Source: Verrucomicrobiota bacterium
Lineage (GTDB): Bacteria > Verrucomicrobiota > Verrucomicrobiia > Limisphaerales > Fontisphaeraceae
NCBI GenBank assembly: GCA_037139415.1
Contig: JBAXGN010000015.1
Coordinates: 1 to 60,614 of the forward strand
Length of the DNA: 60,614 bases
Direction of reading: 5' to 3'
Part shown: positions 41,402 through 48,713 of the stretch, one piece after another
Numbering within the stretch: the stretch's first letter is position 1
Layout of the letters: each line of letters starts with the position of its first letter
The notes under the pieces: generated by a model
Seen by the model: only the letters and a program-made list of their open reading frames with translations
The model's database searches: none
Told to the model about the DNA's origin: nothing
Position numbers and translations under genes: made by a program

Positions 41402-41499
41402 ACTGCGAAAACATCATTTGCCCCGGTGTTCCTCCGCGCTCTCTGTTTTCAACCCGAGCCCTACCTGCGCGTCAAGGATGGTTTTATGAAATTCACCGG

Positions 41500-41544
41500 G
41501 TAGGGTTATACCCCATAGCTTCAGGCCGGCTGATCGTGTACTGT
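41500..41544 (+). promoter_or_regulatory. Palindromic stress-regulon promoter P11
   Basis: GTAGGGTTATACCCCATAGC (41500-41519) has loop TAT with the arms kept. TACTGT (41539-41544) follows after 19 nt. It is about 50 nt upstream of the csbD-like gene's A/C-rich leader. Confidence 0.75.
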
Positions 41545-41601
41545 CTGCAATCAGTGATGGTGAACACTTTGCCATCCATAACGAAAACAAACCAAACTAT
41601 C

Positions 41602-41808
41602 ATGAACACACTCGAAATTAAGGGCGACTGGAACATCACCAAGGGTAAGCTCAAACAGAAGTGGGCCAAGCTCACGGATGACGATCTCCAATACATCGAA
41701 GGCAAGCACGATGAACTATTGGGCCGCATTCAGAAGCGCACTGGTGAAACCCGTGAAACGATCGAAAAGGTCATCAAAGAATCCTGCTCATCCTGCTGCT
41801 GTAAATGA
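41602..41808 (+). CDS. CsbD-like stress protein with a cysteine-rich tail
   Basis: This 68-residue protein has the CsbD signature: [21 protein letters not shown], then [21 protein letters not shown] and [10 protein letters not shown]. CsbD proteins are small, helical, and induced by general stress (sigma-B in Bacillus), with unknown molecular function. Unusually, the C-terminus ends CSSCCCK, four cysteines in seven residues, which could bind metal or form disulfides. The start has leader ACAAACCAAACTATC-ATG. It leads the P11 unit. Confidence 0.93.
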   Translation: MNTLEIKGDWNITKGKLKQKWAKLTDDDLQYIEGKHDELLGRIQKRTGETRETIEKVIKESCSSCCCK

Positions 41809-41845
41809 GCATGGAACGGATAAACGAATATCGAAAGAACCAAAC

Positions 41846-42055
41846 ATGAAAGACCACGTCTATAAACTCATCGAACTCACCGGCACCTCAACCACTTCCA
41901 TTGAGGACGCGGTTGAGAAGGCCATTAAACGTGCGCACAGCACCATCAAGAACCTGGCCTGGTTTCAGGTGGTCGAAACGCGCGGCAATATCACCAAGGG
42001 AAAAGTGGATCACTGGCAGGTGACCATCAAAGTCGGTTTCACCGTGGAAGACTGA
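41846..42055 (+). CDS. Dodecin (flavin-binding)
   Basis: This 69-residue protein reads [24 protein letters not shown], then [20 protein letters not shown] and [16 protein letters not shown], the dodecin fold. Dodecins form hollow dodecamers that bind FMN or FAD pairs between aromatic residues; the Trp in LAWFQV is the stacking residue. They buffer free flavin and limit photo-oxidative damage. It lies 37 nt after the CsbD gene, with leader AAAGAACCAAAC-ATG. Confidence 0.95.
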   Translation: MKDHVYKLIELTGTSTTSIEDAVEKAIKRAHSTIKNLAWFQVVETRGNITKGKVDHWQVTIKVGFTVED

Positions 42056-42135
42056 GCGCGCCAGCCGTTGGGTGCGGGTACACAACCGAGCGCAGCCGGA
42101 TGCAAAAACCGGCTGTCAGCTTAACATTTACTTGT

Positions 42136-42339
42136 ATGCCTCAAGGCGATAAATCCAGCTATACTGACAAGCAAAAGCGTCAAGCGGAGCACATTGAAGC
42201 CGGTTACGAGAAAAAGGGGGTCAGCACGAAAATCGCAGAAGCACGGGCTTGGGCCACCGTAAACAAACTCAGCGGCGGTGGAAAAAAAGCGGTTCTGGCA
42301 GGAAGCGATCCTGATTCTATTCTCCTGCGCCTCCGGTGA
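42136..42339 (+). CDS. Small KSSYTDKQKRQA-type protein (plasmid stabilisation-annotated family)
   Basis: This 67-residue basic protein begins MPQGDKSSYTDKQKRQAEHI, then GYEKKGVSTKIAEARAWATVN and KLSGGGKKA. The pattern is common in bacteria and is often annotated as a plasmid stabilisation protein, without good functional evidence. Its first 17 codons are homologous to the start of the RNB gene at 24672, so the two genes share an exchanged 5' end. An in-frame upstream ATG at 42100 is less likely. Confidence 0.8.
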   Translation: MPQGDKSSYTDKQKRQAEHIEAGYEKKGVSTKIAEARAWATVNKLSGGGKKAVLAGSDPDSILLRLR

Positions 42340-42359
42340 TCAAAGGAAAAAAGGAAAAT

Positions 42360-42752
42360 ATGAACCTCAAAATTGAACCATTGCTCACACTGTTCGCGAG
42401 AATTCTGCTGAGTCTGATCTTTATCCTCAGCGGATTCGGAAAAATCGGCGACTGGTCGGGCACCACCAAGTATATGGCTTCGAAAGGGATGGTCGCCATC
42501 CCGTTCTTTCTCGCGATGGCCATTCTTTGCGAACTTGGAGGGGGCTTGTCAGTTCTGTTTGGGTACAAAGCTCGCTTTGGCGCCTTGGTGCTGATTTGCT
42601 TTCTGGTTCCCGTCTCGCTTATATTTCACAACTTTTGGTCATTTTCCGGCATGGAGCAGCGCATGCAGATGATTCACTTCCTGAAAAACCTTGCGATTAT
42701 GGGTGGACTGCTATTGGTCGCGCGCCGGGGCACGGGTATGCCGAGTACATGA
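42360..42752 (+). CDS. DoxX family membrane protein
   Basis: This 130-residue protein has four membrane helices: ARILLSLIFILSGFGKIGDW, VAIPFFLAMAILCELGGGLSVLFG, ALVLICFLVPVSLIFHNFW and FLKNLAIMGGLLLVARRG. The conserved RILLSLIFILSG and ELGGGL are DoxX landmarks. Members are linked to thiosulfate:quinone oxidoreductase subunits and to redox stress, but most are uncharacterised. ATG 42360 has a purine-rich Shine-Dalgarno-like run (AAAGGAAAAAAGGAAAAT). Confidence 0.92.
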   Translation: MNLKIEPLLTLFARILLSLIFILSGFGKIGDWSGTTKYMASKGMVAIPFFLAMAILCELGGGLSVLFGYKARFGALVLICFLVPVSLIFHNFWSFSGMEQRMQMIHFLKNLAIMGGLLLVARRGTGMPST

Positions 42753-42822
42753 GCACACTAGAAATTATGGGGGCATACTGTTGCAAAAAACACAACCTGT
42801 CGTGTGAACGGACTAGGGGAAA

Positions 42823-43065
42823 ATGGAATCGGTAAATATCAACTCGGCTGCCCAATCCGCTTTGGAAGCCCATGTTAAACCTGCAACTCTTTTGAAGCGA
42901 CGCAGTCTCTGGTTGATTGTTGCACTTATCGTCGTCGGTGCCGGCGCGTTTGGATATCACTGGGCGTTTGGCAAAGCCAAGATCCTCTATGTCACCGCTA
43001 CGGTTGAGCGTGGTGATGTCGAAAGCACAGTCGTAGCGGCCGGTATCGCCAAATTCATTGCCTGA
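42823..43065 (+). pseudogene. Truncated MacA/HlyD-type efflux adaptor (N-terminal piece only)
   Basis: The 80-residue product has a cytoplasmic N-terminus, one membrane helix (LIVALIVVGAGAFGYHWAF), then YVTATVERGDVESTVVAAGI, the first beta strand region of MacA-like adaptors (the usual form is RGD(I/V)E..V.A.G). It stops five residues later, whereas the family runs to about 380 residues. The rest of the adaptor and any MacB genes are missing, and the ABC permease gene begins 7 nt after the stop. The simplest explanation is a deletion joining an efflux operon to a NitT-type operon. It has a Shine-Dalgarno (AGGGGAAA). Confidence 0.8.
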
Positions 43066-43071
43066 GCTGCC

Positions 43072-44787
43072 GTGGTTACTGACCATCAATCGGTCCGGAC
43101 ACCGCGGGCCTTCGGCTGGGTTGACCTGGCTGTCGTCGGCCTGCTGGCCGCGTTCATCTATGCGCTCGTCACGGTGGCCCGCGAGTGGAGCGGCCCGTTG
43201 CAACAAGTCCCGGAGATTCATTTGGAAGCGCGTTACCTGCCACTCTACGCATTGCTCAGCCTTTCGCGTGGTGTCATTGCCTACGGGGTTTCATTCTTGT
43301 TCACCGTGGTCTATGGCTATGCCATGGCGCGGGTGACCGGTGCGGAGCGGGTGATGTTGCCCTTGCTCGATATTCTACAAAGCATCCCGGTGCTGGGGTT
43401 CCTACCGGGATTCGTGCTCGGACTGGTGCACCTGTTTCCTCATCAAAACTTCGGTCTCGAAATTGCCTCGGTGCTGATGATATTCACAGGACAGGTGTGG
43501 AATATGACGTTCTCATTTTACTCGTCGTTGAAGTCCGTGCCGCCGGATTTGGTGGCGGTCGCCCGCTTGGCCCGAATGTCGTGGTGGGAACGGTTCTTTA
43601 AACTCGACCTCTCCTTCGCCGCAACCGGGCTGCTTTGGAACAGCATGATGTCCATGGCTGGCGGCTGGTTCTTCCTGATGGTGAGTGAAGCGTTCGTGCT
43701 GGGGGAACACGATTTCCGGCTGCCGGGACTTGGTTCATACATGAGTCTTGCCATCGAGCGAAGCGATGGACTAGCCCAACTGCTCGGCGTGCTGGCGATG
43801 CTCGGCATGATTGTATTCGTGGACCAGATGGTCTGGCGTCCATTGGTGGCATGGTCGCGCAAGTTCAACGATGAAGAAACGGTTGCCGCCTCTGGTTCGT
43901 GGCTTTGGGAACGCATTCGCCGTTCGCGGGTTTGGTATGCGGGATCGCACGCGCTGAGTTTCCTCCAGCGGCGGATCAGTTCCCCCGCAGCCGCGCCAGT
44001 GACGCGCGTCGAAGTGCCCGGCTTCCGGGCGATGAGCTTGCGGCGTTGGACAAAACGACTGCTGGTTGCCGCCATCGGCGCGGTCGTTGTGTTCGGTGTG
44101 GTGAAGTATTTTCAACTACTGCTGAACCTTGCGGGCAGTGAATGGCTTCATCTGCTTCGCAGCACCGCGGCGACTTTTCTGCGCGTCCTCCTTGCCGTGG
44201 TGTTGGCCTCGCTTTGGACGATTCCGGTGGGCGTCATGATTGGCCGTCATCCGCGTTGGTCGCGCGCCTTGCAACCCGTCATTCAGATGGCGGCGAGTTT
44301 CCCGGCACCGATGATTTTCCCGGTGGTCGTCGGTGGCATGCTGGCCTTCGGGGTGGGCTTGAAAGTCAGCTCCGTCGTATTGCTGCTGTTGGGCACGCAG
44401 TGGTACATCCTCTTCAATGTCATCGCCGGCAGCAGCGCGATTCCGCGTGAACTCTGGGAAGTGTCTCGCTTGGCGCGGTTCTCGTGGTGGCATCGTTGGC
44501 AGAAGCTCATTTTACCCGGCATCTTTCCGAGCTTGCTCACCGGCTGGATCACCGCGATGGGCGGCGCGTGGAACGCCAGTATTGTCGCCGAATACATGAA
44601 GTATCACGGCCAGATACTCAGCACGACCGGGTTGGGCGCGGCGATCAGCCAGGCGACGGAACACGGTGACTTTCACGTTCTTGCCGCCGCTGTGGGTATC
44701 ATGGCGGCGACAGTCGTGGGCTTCAACCGGCTCGTCTGGCGTCCGCTCAGTCACTGGGCGCAAACCCGCTTCACCTTGGAGACCTGA
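43072..44787 (+). CDS. Fused dual-domain ABC permease (NitT/TauT type)
   Basis: This 571-residue membrane protein contains two binding-protein-dependent permease domains in tandem: about residues 70-260 (coupling region PPDLVAVARLARMSWWERFFKLDL) and 340-560 (IPRELWEVSRLARFSWWHRWQKLILPG). The two coupling loops resemble each other, as expected from internal duplication. Such fused permeases pair with ATPases carrying a C-terminal AAA-associated domain, as here. The substrate is unknown. The start is GTG 43072, directly after the truncated adaptor; the native start may have been lost. Confidence 0.9.
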   Translation: MVTDHQSVRTPRAFGWVDLAVVGLLAAFIYALVTVAREWSGPLQQVPEIHLEARYLPLYALLSLSRGVIAYGVSFLFTVVYGYAMARVTGAERVMLPLLDILQSIPVLGFLPGFVLGLVHLFPHQNFGLEIASVLMIFTGQVWNMTFSFYSSLKSVPPDLVAVARLARMSWWERFFKLDLSFAATGLLWNSMMSMAGGWFFLMVSEAFVLGEHDFRLPGLGSYMSLAIERSDGLAQLLGVLAMLGMIVFVDQMVWRPLVAWSRKFNDEETVAASGSWLWERIRRSRVWYAGSHALSFLQRRISSPAAAPVTRVEVPGFRAMSLRRWTKRLLVAAIGAVVVFGVVKYFQLLLNLAGSEWLHLLRSTAATFLRVLLAVVLASLWTIPVGVMIGRHPRWSRALQPVIQMAASFPAPMIFPVVVGGMLAFGVGLKVSSVVLLLLGTQWYILFNVIAGSSAIPRELWEVSRLARFSWWHRWQKLILPGIFPSLLTGWITAMGGAWNASIVAEYMKYHGQILSTTGLGAAISQATEHGDFHVLAAAVGIMAATVVGFNRLVWRPLSHWAQTRFTLET

Positions 44788-44789
44788 TT

Positions 44790-46091
44790 ATGACTACGCC
44801 CCTTTTGGAAATTCGAAACGTGTTTCAATCCTTCCCCGGCGCGGGGGGAGGAAGTGTGGAGATTCTCCACGACATCAACCTTGAGATTCGCGAGCATGAA
44901 GTCGTCGCTATCCTGGGGCCGTCGGGCTGTGGCAAATCCACGCTTCTGCGCGCCATTATTGGTTTGGAACAGCCGACTGCGGGTCAAATCTTTTATCGTG
45001 GTCATGTGCAGTTGGGCTTGAATTCGTCGGTTGCCTTGGTATTTCAGAATTTTGCGCTGTTCCCATGGTTGACTGTGCAACAGAACATTGCGGTCGGATT
45101 ACCCCATTTGGCGTTGGCCGCCACCGAGTGTGAAAAGCGCGTGCGCCAGGTGATTGAGACGGTGGGCTTGGCGGGTTCGGAGGAAGCCTATCCAAAGGAG
45201 TTGTCCGGTGGCATGAAGCAGCGCGTTGGCCTGGCACGCGCGCTGGCCGTCGAACCAGAGATTCTCTGCATGGATGAACCGTTCAGTGCCCTCGACGTGC
45301 TCACCAGCGAGACGTTGCGCAACGAAGTCATAGACCTCTATACCCGCAAGGTTTCCACGGTAAACAGCATCCTCATGGTAACGCACAGCATTAGCGAAGC
45401 AGTTTTCATGGCGACGCGCCTGGTGGTGATGGGCGCTCATCCGGGTACCATTCGTGCCGTGCTCGACAACCCCTTGCCGTACCCGCGCGACGAGCATCAT
45501 CCGGATTTCCTGGCACTCAACCAGAAGCTCCACGCGCTTATTACCCAGACGGTGTTGCCGGCCGAACCAGCTCTTACCGCGGTCGCCGGCACCGGTCGGT
45601 TGCCCATCCAGTCCATTCCGCCCGTCTCGCTCAGTCGCGCCATCGGCTTGCTCGAGGTCCTTGAGAACGAAGGCAGTCTGGAGCTGTTCGTGCTGGCGCG
45701 CCATGTAAATATCGAATTAACCCAACTCCTCCTCGTGGTGAAAGCCGCCGAGTTGCTGGGCTGGGTCATCACTCCGGGCGGCAGCGTTGAAATGACTGCC
45801 GTTGGCCGCACGTTTCTCGCTGCCAACATTGGCGCGCGCAAGCAACTGCTTAACGCGACTCTGCGAAACATTTATATCTTCGATCTCCTTGTCCAAGCTC
45901 TGAAACACTCGGCGAACAACGAAGTGGATGAAACCGTGGTCTTGAGCCAACTTGCCCTGACCTTCCCGCACGAGCGGCCACTGCGTCTCCTGCGCACAGT
46001 CGTCGCCTGGGCACGCTACGCGGAACTGTTCAAATACAGCAGCATTCGCAGGGTGGTTCACGGACTCCAACTGCCTCCTTTGACACCTTAA
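44790..46091 (+). CDS. NitT/TauT-type ABC ATPase with AAA-associated C-terminal domain
   Basis: This 433-residue protein has a full ATPase domain: Walker A GPSGCGKST, Q-loop FQNFALFPW, signature LSGGMKQRVGLARAL, Walker B ILCMDEPFSALD and switch His in VTHSISEAV. The C-terminal 150 residues (LSRAIGLLEVLENEG, VVKAAELLGWVITPGG, VETAVG-like helices) form the AAA-associated regulatory domain found with fused permeases. It follows the permease by 2 nt. No periplasmic binding protein gene is present nearby, so the transporter is either incomplete or uses one from elsewhere. Confidence 0.92.
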   Translation: MTTPLLEIRNVFQSFPGAGGGSVEILHDINLEIREHEVVAILGPSGCGKSTLLRAIIGLEQPTAGQIFYRGHVQLGLNSSVALVFQNFALFPWLTVQQNIAVGLPHLALAATECEKRVRQVIETVGLAGSEEAYPKELSGGMKQRVGLARALAVEPEILCMDEPFSALDVLTSETLRNEVIDLYTRKVSTVNSILMVTHSISEAVFMATRLVVMGAHPGTIRAVLDNPLPYPRDEHHPDFLALNQKLHALITQTVLPAEPALTAVAGTGRLPIQSIPPVSLSRAIGLLEVLENEGSLELFVLARHVNIELTQLLLVVKAAELLGWVITPGGSVEMTAVGRTFLAANIGARKQLLNATLRNIYIFDLLVQALKHSANNEVDETVVLSQLALTFPHERPLRLLRTVVAWARYAELFKYSSIRRVVHGLQLPPLTP

Positions 46092-46135
46092 GCCCTCTTA
46101 CTCAGGGAGAATAGTCGGCCTCGGGAACATTGCCG

Positions 46136-46180
46136 GTAGGGTTACACCCCATAGCACCTGCACGGATTATGAGCGATGTT
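46136..46180 (+). promoter_or_regulatory. Palindromic stress-regulon promoter P12
   Basis: GTAGGGTTACACCCCATAGC (46136-46155), then 19 nt, then GATGTT (46175-46180), the weakest -10 match of the set. It precedes the DUF3309 gene by about 105 nt. Confidence 0.65.
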
Positions 46181-46286
46181 CCTCATGTCATGAATAACCG
46201 ACGACTCAACCGAAACGGAAAACCAGACCGCTAACCATCGTTGCTGGCGGAGCGTATGGATTCATTCAGACCATGAAAGAAATATT

Positions 46287-46442
46287 ATGTTAGGAACTAT
46301 ATTGATTGTGTTACTCGTTCTGATGTTGCTCGGCGCACTTCCCACTTGGCCGCACAGCCGGAGTTGGGGGTATTACCCGAGCGGCGGACTGGGATTGGTT
46401 CTGACCATTTTGATTGTCCTGCTGCTGCTGGGCAAGATATGA
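46287..46442 (+). CDS. DUF3309 small membrane protein
   Basis: This 51-residue protein reads MLGTILIVLLVLMLLGALPTWP, then HSRSWGYYPSGGLGL, then VLTILIVLLLLGKI. This is the DUF3309 pattern (LPTWPHSRSWGYYPSGG). It has two membrane helices with a conserved aromatic loop. Members are widespread in stress gene clusters of proteobacteria and others, with unknown function. The leader is ATGAAAGAAATATT-ATG, without Shine-Dalgarno. It is the first gene of the P12 unit. Confidence 0.93.
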   Translation: MLGTILIVLLVLMLLGALPTWPHSRSWGYYPSGGLGLVLTILIVLLLLGKI

Positions 46443-46578
46443 GCAGGAAGCGCGCGATCACGGACGCGCCGACTGTCATCGGTCCCCCCGCCGGGTGCCG
46501 ATGGCGGAATTTGGATGTGATTGGCACACTGAACGTCTGTGCTGGTCGAAGCAGTATTAATACACAAAGGATAAAACT

Positions 46579-46758
46579 ATGATTCAATTGGAACTTACCA
46601 ACGAAGAGGCACAACACCTCAAAGAAGAAGTGAAAAAGCGCCTTACCGATCTCGATCATGAGATCGCCCATACGGAAGCTTTGAATTTCAAAGCCATGCT
46701 AAAAGAGCGTCGGACGTCGGTCCAGAAATTCCTGGATAAGCTGCCGAATTCCGTATGA
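46579..46758 (+). CDS. Small helical protein (59 residues)
   Basis: MIQLELTNEEAQHLKEEVKKRL, then LDHEIAHTEALNFKAMLKERR and VQKFLDKL indicate two amphipathic helices. The pattern (Gln/Glu-rich, T-N-E-E at the N-terminus) is seen in short hypothetical proteins next to stress genes; no function is known. The leader is ACAAAGGATAAAACT-ATG, which includes AAAGGA. It lies 136 nt after DUF3309 and is probably part of the P12 unit. Confidence 0.7.
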   Translation: MIQLELTNEEAQHLKEEVKKRLTDLDHEIAHTEALNFKAMLKERRTSVQKFLDKLPNSV

Positions 46759-46859
46759 ATTGCCGCCTTCTCCTCCGGGCGGGACGGTTCTCGACGCCAT
46801 AAGCTTCTGGATTGTAACTGGGGGGGGAACTTGCGCAGGCTCTGGTCCATGCCGCACGG

Positions 46860-47261
46860 TCAAAATGAAGCCTTTTCACGGATGCTGATTGATAAGGCGT
46901 TGGAGTTCAGCGGGTGGAACCTGCTTACTGCCTGGAACATCTGCACCGCCCACCCACCGTCACCCGCAGCTTGCGGCTAAGCCGGTCCCGCTGGAACATC
47001 GAGCAATATTTTCAACGTGGGAAAGACGACTTGGGGCTGGACCACTTTGAAGGGCGCAGTTGGTTGGGCTTCCATCACCACTTGGTCATGGCGGTGCTGG
47101 CGTACCTGTTTGTGGTGGTGGTTTTCCTGGACGCAATAAAAACTTCCAGTGTGACGTGGGAGCAAGTGTTGACGAGGATGCGGCCGTGGCTGCTGAAGTC
47201 GGTCGGCTTATGTTTTTGCTGCGGTCGCAAGTTTGAGGATGTGAGCGTTGTTATAACTTAA
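46860..47261 (+). pseudogene. C-terminal remnant of a DDE transposase (IS701/IS4-like)
   Basis: The frame from about 46914 to 47261 has the end of a DDE transposase: SRWNIEQYFQRGKDDLGLDHFEGRSW, split by me only for description, and LGFHHHLVMAVLAYLF. The Glu of RWNIEQ is the third catalytic acid of the family. The N-terminal two thirds, including both Asp residues, are absent and no inverted terminal repeats were recognised. It marks the boundary between the stress block and the region to the right. Confidence 0.8.
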
Positions 47262-47566
47262 TATAGTAATACTAGATGGTGTTAGCCAGTCGGTTACCTG
47301 CGTTCGGTTGCATGACAGACTTAGGATCTGCTGCCGCGAGATTCACTTGCTGGTGATGCGAAAGCCTTCTTAGTTGCGCATGCGGCATTCCTGTTATGGA
47401 CTCGCAATCCGGCTTATAAGAGTGTTCAACGGATATTTTGGAGGTTGATGACGGAATGCAGCTTAAATGTATTTTTACTGAAAATAGCATTTCTTACTGT
47501 TCGGTAAAATATTCGCATTCCAGTAAAAATTCAAACTTTACTCCAAGTTGGGCCAAATGTGCTTCA
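47262..47566. other. Non-coding stretch right of the transposase remnant
   Basis: About 300 nt, visibly richer in A/T than the surroundings. No gene, palindromic promoter, or clear repeat was found. It may be decayed insertion-sequence or intergenic DNA. Confidence 0.4.
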
Positions 47567-48610
47567 TTAATCAGTCATTCCCGTCTTGGCCGTCGCAAAA
47601 GCCTCTTTTTTCCGTTTTACTTGCCACTTTTTATCGCTGCCCCGGACCACTTCCACGAGCCCGTAGTGCGATTCTGGATTATCCTTGCCGAAGTAGGGCT
47701 GATCCAGCAGTTCATAAAAAAACACGGCCTCAATGCCCGGTGTGGCGCGTAATTGGGTGGCCACCTTGCGGACGTATTCCGCCTGCTCCGCTTCCTTGCC
47801 GCCTTTGCTGCCATCTCGCCGGTTGATTTCCGTAATCCACAGCGGTTTGCCAAACCCTTTCAGCAGCTCCACCAGATTCAGTTTGCCTTGCACCTTGGTC
47901 AGGTCGCCCATTTCCGAATACCAATGCCACGCCAGAATATCGAACGGCACGCGATCCTCCCGCACCAGCCGCTCAATGAATCCAAAATGCAGCCACCCGG
48001 CCGTATCCACAATCGTGCGCGCATTCGGGTCCGCCGCCTTTACTCCCTCCTGTAATCCAAGGATCTCCGCCTTGGCCCGCTGATACCGGGTTTCCTCATA
48101 GTGATCCGGGCTGCTGCCGTCCGGATCGCCGTCCCATTTCCAAAGCTTCCCGCTGCGGGAGGTTTCCCCCTTGCGAATCATGGCATGGGCTTCGAGTTCG
48201 TTGCTCAATTCCCAATGCGTGATCTTGCCCTTGTAATGGGAAACCACCGCTTGGGCATAGGTGGTGGCTGCCGCGCGAATCTGCTCGGGAGTCGCCTGCT
48301 TGCTACGTCCTCCGGGCGACGCAAACAGCACCGGCAATAACTGGATCTGCCGTTGGCCGGCTTCCGCGACCAGTTCATCCATCCGGGCGGTGCTACCCTG
48401 GAACGTTTTCGCCCCCCAATCCATCCGGTACCAGCCCGCCCCGAGTTCGGATACCAGGTCCAACTGCGTTGTTATTGGCACATGGAAATACGCCTCCTGC
48501 GACACCGTGTGGCCGTTGATGCCCCATTGGAAGGGAGCAGCCACCAGGGACGTACCCGCAAGCAGACCCATCAAGCTGACCGCATAGAATGATTTCATAA
48601 ATTTTTGCAT
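47567..48610 (-). CDS. Secreted clan GH-A glycoside hydrolase-like protein
   Basis: This 347-residue protein has a signal peptide (MKSFYAVSLMGLLAGTSLVAA). The TIM-barrel body carries an acid/base candidate in THWELSNELEAH and a nucleophile candidate in KPLWITEINRRDG, the positions of the two catalytic Glu residues in clan GH-A (GH5, GH39 and relatives). WYRMDWGAKTFQG and DILAWHWYSEMGDL also fit. The substrate and exact family cannot be set by eye. It is the first - strand gene of the window. Translation may start at the second Met (48598). Confidence 0.85.
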   Translation of the reverse strand: MQKFMKSFYAVSLMGLLAGTSLVAAPFQWGINGHTVSQEAYFHVPITTQLDLVSELGAGWYRMDWGAKTFQGSTARMDELVAEAGQRQIQLLPVLFASPGGRSKQATPEQIRAAATTYAQAVVSHYKGKITHWELSNELEAHAMIRKGETSRSGKLWKWDGDPDGSSPDHYEETRYQRAKAEILGLQEGVKAADPNARTIVDTAGWLHFGFIERLVREDRVPFDILAWHWYSEMGDLTKVQGKLNLVELLKGFGKPLWITEINRRDGSKGGKEAEQAEYVRKVATQLRATPGIEAVFFYELLDQPYFGKDNPESHYGLVEVVRGSDKKWQVKRKKEAFATAKTGMTD

Positions 48611-48713
48611 ATCATAAGAGAGCCTCGATTCTCGGCAAGGTGCGTATTTTAATGACCGGTTGTTGGTTGGTAAAAGTTCATGTTCTGAGGGTATTTTAAA
48701 GGCGGTCCACCGC

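Noticed and set aside
2361-46180. The 20-bp palindromes as mobile elements (MITE or REP) or CRISPR repeats
   Set aside because: All copies have one orientation relative to the downstream gene, fixed phasing to a -10-like hexamer, irregular spacing of kilobases, no target duplications, and no spacers. Promoter function fits better.
47262-47566. Attachment site or inverted terminal repeat of the insertion-sequence remnant
   Set aside because: I could not find a matching inverted or direct repeat on either side of the transposase piece.
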